The notes beneath the pieces were generated by a model. The model saw nothing but the letters and a program-made list of their open reading frames with translations. It made no database searches and was not told the origin of the DNA. The position numbers and the translations under genes are program-made. This document shows, one piece after another, positions 62,433 to 64,000 of a DNA stretch of 64,000 nt. The DNA lies in assembly GCA_947396885.1 (NCBI GenBank), contig OX377202.1, positions 4,774,001 through 4,838,000 on the forward strand. Direction: 5' to 3'. Each line of letters opens with the position of its first letter. Position 1 is the first letter of the stretch. Source of the DNA: Heligmosomoides polygyrus polygyrus. Lineage: Eukaryota; Nematoda; Chromadorea; Rhabditida; Heligmosomidae.

Positions 62433-62700
62433 GTGCATTCGACGAAGGAGTCGGCTGTCGCGTATACCAGATAACTGGTTTGGGTTTCTGCCCAGGCCAT
62501 CTAAGCCGTCCATCTCTCCGGGGTCGGTGAATTGGTACCAGACTTCGCTGAGAAGGAAAAAGCACTCAATTATACATCAACTGACCACAGCAAATTACTG
62601 TGTGGCCAACTGCGCATTCAAATCGCCTCCACGACATTCCATAGAAGAGGAATGCGTGGCGCATCCCCAAATCGATTCAGTAACGCCGTATAACTTATCC
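62433..62700 (+). mobile_element. diverged tRNA-derived SINE, copy 7
   Basis: Shares ctccggggtcggtgaattgg, gcgcattcaaatcgcctcca and cagtaacgccgta with the family. The tRNA-like 5' end is mutated (ggagtcggctgtcgcgtata). A further scrap (agaagtagaatgcacggcgc) lies at 62830-62852. Confidence 0.75.
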
Positions 62701-63379
62701 CTAAAGTCTCGGCTGCTTGGTACTAGACTTGCATGGAAAGATCTTACGCATCATTGTGACTCTTTGCTAACTTTCGAAAGCTGTTGTAGAAACCTGATAC
62801 ACTTTCAAATAGTTTGAACGATTTCGCATAGAAGTAGAATGCACGGCGCATGCGGGAGGCATTAATTTGCGTTGGTGGCCCTTCTTTCTCGACCACAATC
62901 CCTGCGCGAATCATTAATTGAACCTGCACTTGCTGCGGATTTCACAAATGTTTATGTGGCTCTTTGGTTCCTCATTCCACAGATATTTGTGTGCGCTGCT
63001 GCTGTTTGTTTGGAGGTATTCGTTGTGGTTATTCCAGTGTTTGTTCGCGTGGGAGGCAGAGCTATTCCTGGTGTTTTTGTTGACCTTAGGTCCACTATGT
63101 TCCCTAAATAATCACAACAAACACTGATGGGCTAGCCGATTATTTGTGGCACTTCCTGGTGCCATAAGTTTTGGTTACAGTTATTTATTTATTACTATTA
63201 CACTTCAAAGAGTGGAGGTGAATAAATAAATAGAATGTGCCAGAAATCAAATGTGAATGCCAGCGTATTACCGAAAGAACCCAAAACAAACGTAAACAAA
63301 CAGAACACTATACAAACAACAGGATGGAAAGCGTATTATGTAGTAGAAGGCTTTAAGCGGGATTTGAAAACAACCTTCT
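62701..63379. other. unassigned
   Basis: The frame 62872-63111 contains a hydrophobic stretch but no recognisable family and no splice support. Nothing else is seen. Confidence 0.4.
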
Positions 63380-63520
63380 ATTTTCCTGACGAGAATTCGG
63401 CGACTCCGAAAGGATGGAAGGCTTGGTTGGCGTGGGCTGAAAACCCGTACCAAGATCCTCCATTGAAGTGCAGACGACAGTCGGCGCCGCATCAGACTGC
63501 ACTATCATGCGCCCATCATT
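63380..63520 (-). mobile_element. tRNA-derived SINE, partial copy 8
   Basis: 5' half of the SINE on the minus strand (aaaggatggaaggcttggtt, cggcgccgcatcagactgca). The 3' half is missing. Confidence 0.7.
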
Positions 63521-64000
63521 GTAGTTATACCAGTGACTAATTCAGCCACGGTTCCCATTGTTCCATCATCTACGTCTATGATACGCATACCGAATTACTT
63601 TTTGGTTTCTGGTTTTCACAAATCACCGCAACATTCCTGGTGAACGCTTGGACTAACTCAGCAATTTCACCTAGAAATGGAGTGCACGGCGCATTCTAAG
63701 AGATAGCTTCTTCAGCTCCTACCTGTGAAGAGCTAACATGCTTGTGCTAATCCAACAGACCCGTTACCACTTCACTACCGAGGCTGCTGATTAGCCACCT
63801 TACAGCTGCTACAACATGTCCTACTGAAGCTTACCAGTATGCGCTGAGCGTTCCAACTTGATCGGTTTAGTGCCCAGGTAGTTAGACTTTTCGTTAGGTT
63901 AGCCCTTCCCAGATAAGAGGTAAAGGATTGCCCTGGAATACGCCATGCAGTCGACTTTTAGGTGAAGTCGCTGAGGTAGTTCGAACGACCACCAGGTGGG
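63521..64000. other. unassigned; possible SINE scrap at the end
   Basis: From about 63,905 the order cccttcccagataag, taaaggattgcc, tggaatacgccatgcagtcg is reminiscent of the SINE 3' half on the minus strand, but very diverged. No gene. Confidence 0.35.

Noticed and set aside
62872..63111. 79-aa hydrophobic frame as a membrane-protein exon
   Set aside because: No recognisable family, and no clear splice sites or neighbouring exons.

Overview
This looks like gut- or tissue-parasite-type nematode DNA, most likely a strongylid (clade V, hookworm-like) genome. The reasons are short introns of about 57 to 66 bp with TTTCAG-type acceptors, five copies of a mariner closely resembling the Hsmar1-like 'bandit' type known from hookworm, RTE, CR1-like and Penelope-like retroelement pieces, and a family of secreted C-type-lectin-like (CTLD) genes. 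The species call is inference. Most of the window is repetitive. Only six host protein genes can be supported, all on the + strand.

Layout. 1-1.55 kb: a minisatellite with a 165-bp higher-order unit, then a G-rich degenerate repeat. 3.8-5.4 kb: CTLD gene A (7 exons). 5.5-8.6 kb: a Penelope-like remnant, a tRNA-like repeat, a 5'-truncated RTE LINE and a SINE. 9.2-14.0 kb: CTLD gene D. Its second intron is 3.6 kb and holds an RTE endonuclease fragment, an AT-rich palindrome and a mariner. 14.4-18.2 kb: RTE, two mariner-type elements and a CR1-like LINE tail. 18.9-20.5 kb: CTLD gene B. 21.3-30.3 kb: nested mariners, a hairpin mariner, SINEs and LINE pieces. 30.9-32.4 kb: CTLD gene C, a near-identical duplicate of B. 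33.2-38.6 kb: LINE, AT-rich repeats and a palindromic element carrying a mariner insertion. 38.9-39.8 kb: the short CTLD gene E. 40.6-45.3 kb: LINE and several palindromes. 46.0-55.5 kb: a complete three-exon ROMO1/Mgr2-type gene (mitochondrial inner membrane, TIM23-associated family) stretched over 9.5 kb, whose introns hold palindromes, a mariner, a satellite-bearing inverted-repeat element, SINEs and a further mariner. 55.5-64 kb: a Tc1/mariner-type element carrying a Harbinger-like MITE, CR1-like LINE, a mariner and SINE copies.

How the genes relate. CTLD genes A, B, C and D encode a signal peptide, Cys-cluster plus poly-Thr modules each on its own exon, and a C-terminal CTLD without the usual calcium/sugar motifs. 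The modular exons are symmetric (phase 1-1), so a module can be lost without a frameshift, as in gene D. Gene E has only the signal peptide and CTLD. A, B and C share a TATA box exactly 46 bp before the ATG. They look like secreted mucin-lectin hybrids. No operon, no complete tRNA or rRNA gene and no CRISPR was found. Every transposase or reverse-transcriptase reading frame I could follow is broken or truncated.
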